5,402 nt of DNA from Elusimicrobiota bacterium (GTDB lineage: Bacteria; Elusimicrobiota; UBA8919), in contig DMMW01000008.1 of NCBI GenBank assembly GCA_003452965.1, forward strand, positions 1,189-6,590, in the 5' to 3' direction. This document shows, piece by piece, positions 5,319 to 5,402 of this stretch (positions within the stretch are counted from its first letter, which is position 1; each line of letters opens with the position of its first letter). The position numbers were made by a program, and so were the translations under genes. The notes beneath the pieces are model-generated. The model made no database searches and was not told the origin of the DNA. It saw only the letters and a list, made by a program, of their open reading frames with translations.

Positions 5319-5350
5319 GTTAAATAAGACGAAAAAATGGAGGTTTTCAA

Positions 5351-5402
5351 ATGTTCAGAAAGTTGTTTCAAAAAAAGTATTATTATGTTGTTTTGTTTTT
5401 AA
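5351..5402 (+). CDS. Start of a gene, probable secreted or membrane protein (partial)
   Basis: Only 17 complete codons are inside the window. The ATG has a near-ideal ribosome binding site, GGAGG at 5339-5343 with 7 nt spacing. The N-terminus MFRKLFQKKYYYVVLFL has a basic stretch followed by a hydrophobic run, as in a signal peptide or first membrane segment. The Pho-box-like promoter upstream suggests a phosphate-starvation gene, for example a phosphate-binding protein (PstS), a porin or a secreted phosphatase. The sequence here cannot decide between these. Confidence 0.7.
   Translation, partial: MFRKLFQKKYYYVVLFL

Larger units (their letters stand above)
5055..5350 (+). promoter_or_regulatory. 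Regulatory gap between regulator gene and its likely target
   Basis: No gene is seen. The first half is AT-rich, with a weak inverted repeat ATTCTcAGAAT (5071-5081) but no terminator for the regulator gene. The second half holds the direct-repeat array (5177-5215), an extended -10 (5223-5231), a predicted transcript start near 5238, an imperfect dispersed repeat (5288-5318), a short TCGTC/GACGA hairpin (5314-5318, 5328-5332) and the ribosome binding site GGAGG (5339-5343). The predicted 5' untranslated region is about 110 nt. Confidence 0.6.

Overview
The window is from an AT-rich bacterial genome with ordinary AGGAG-type ribosome binding sites, an intrinsic terminator, and gene gaps holding GC-richer hairpin repeats. 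That mix of AT-rich genes and palindromic dispersed repeats fits an uncultured or candidate-phylum bacterium, but no marker gene here fixes the taxon.

Layout, left to right: (1) 1-174 is non-coding, with a two-hairpin repeat at 1-56. (2) 175-1941 encodes a membrane sensor histidine kinase of the PhoR type. (3) 1942-2209 is a gap holding a 17/20 tandem direct repeat that resembles an insertion-sequence end. (4) 2210-3844 encodes a multi-pass membrane protein with four C-terminal TPRs, resembling TMTC-type (GT-C fold) glycosyltransferases. (5) 3845-4130 appears to be a small separate transcription unit: a hairpin, a well-placed ribosome binding site, a 41-codon ORF with a 12-G run, and a clear terminator. 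(6) 4131-4330 is a GC-rich hairpin mosaic that includes a second copy of the repeat at 1-56. (7) 4365-5054 encodes an OmpR/PhoB-family response regulator. (8) 5055-5350 is a regulatory region with four TTTGAC repeats at exact 11-bp spacing, ending 10 bp before an extended -10 element. This is the architecture of a Pho-box promoter. (9) At 5351 a new gene starts and runs off the window after 17 codons. Its start looks like a signal peptide.

The main reading is a phosphate-type two-component locus. A PhoR-like kinase and a PhoB-family regulator lie on the same strand, and next to the regulator is a promoter built like a target of this regulator family. The kinase and regulator are not adjacent as in a typical phoBR operon. 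They are separated by about 2.4 kb containing a glycosyltransferase-like gene, a terminator and repeats. Pairing of the two proteins, and identity of the partial gene as a Pho target such as a phosphate-binding protein, are inferences.
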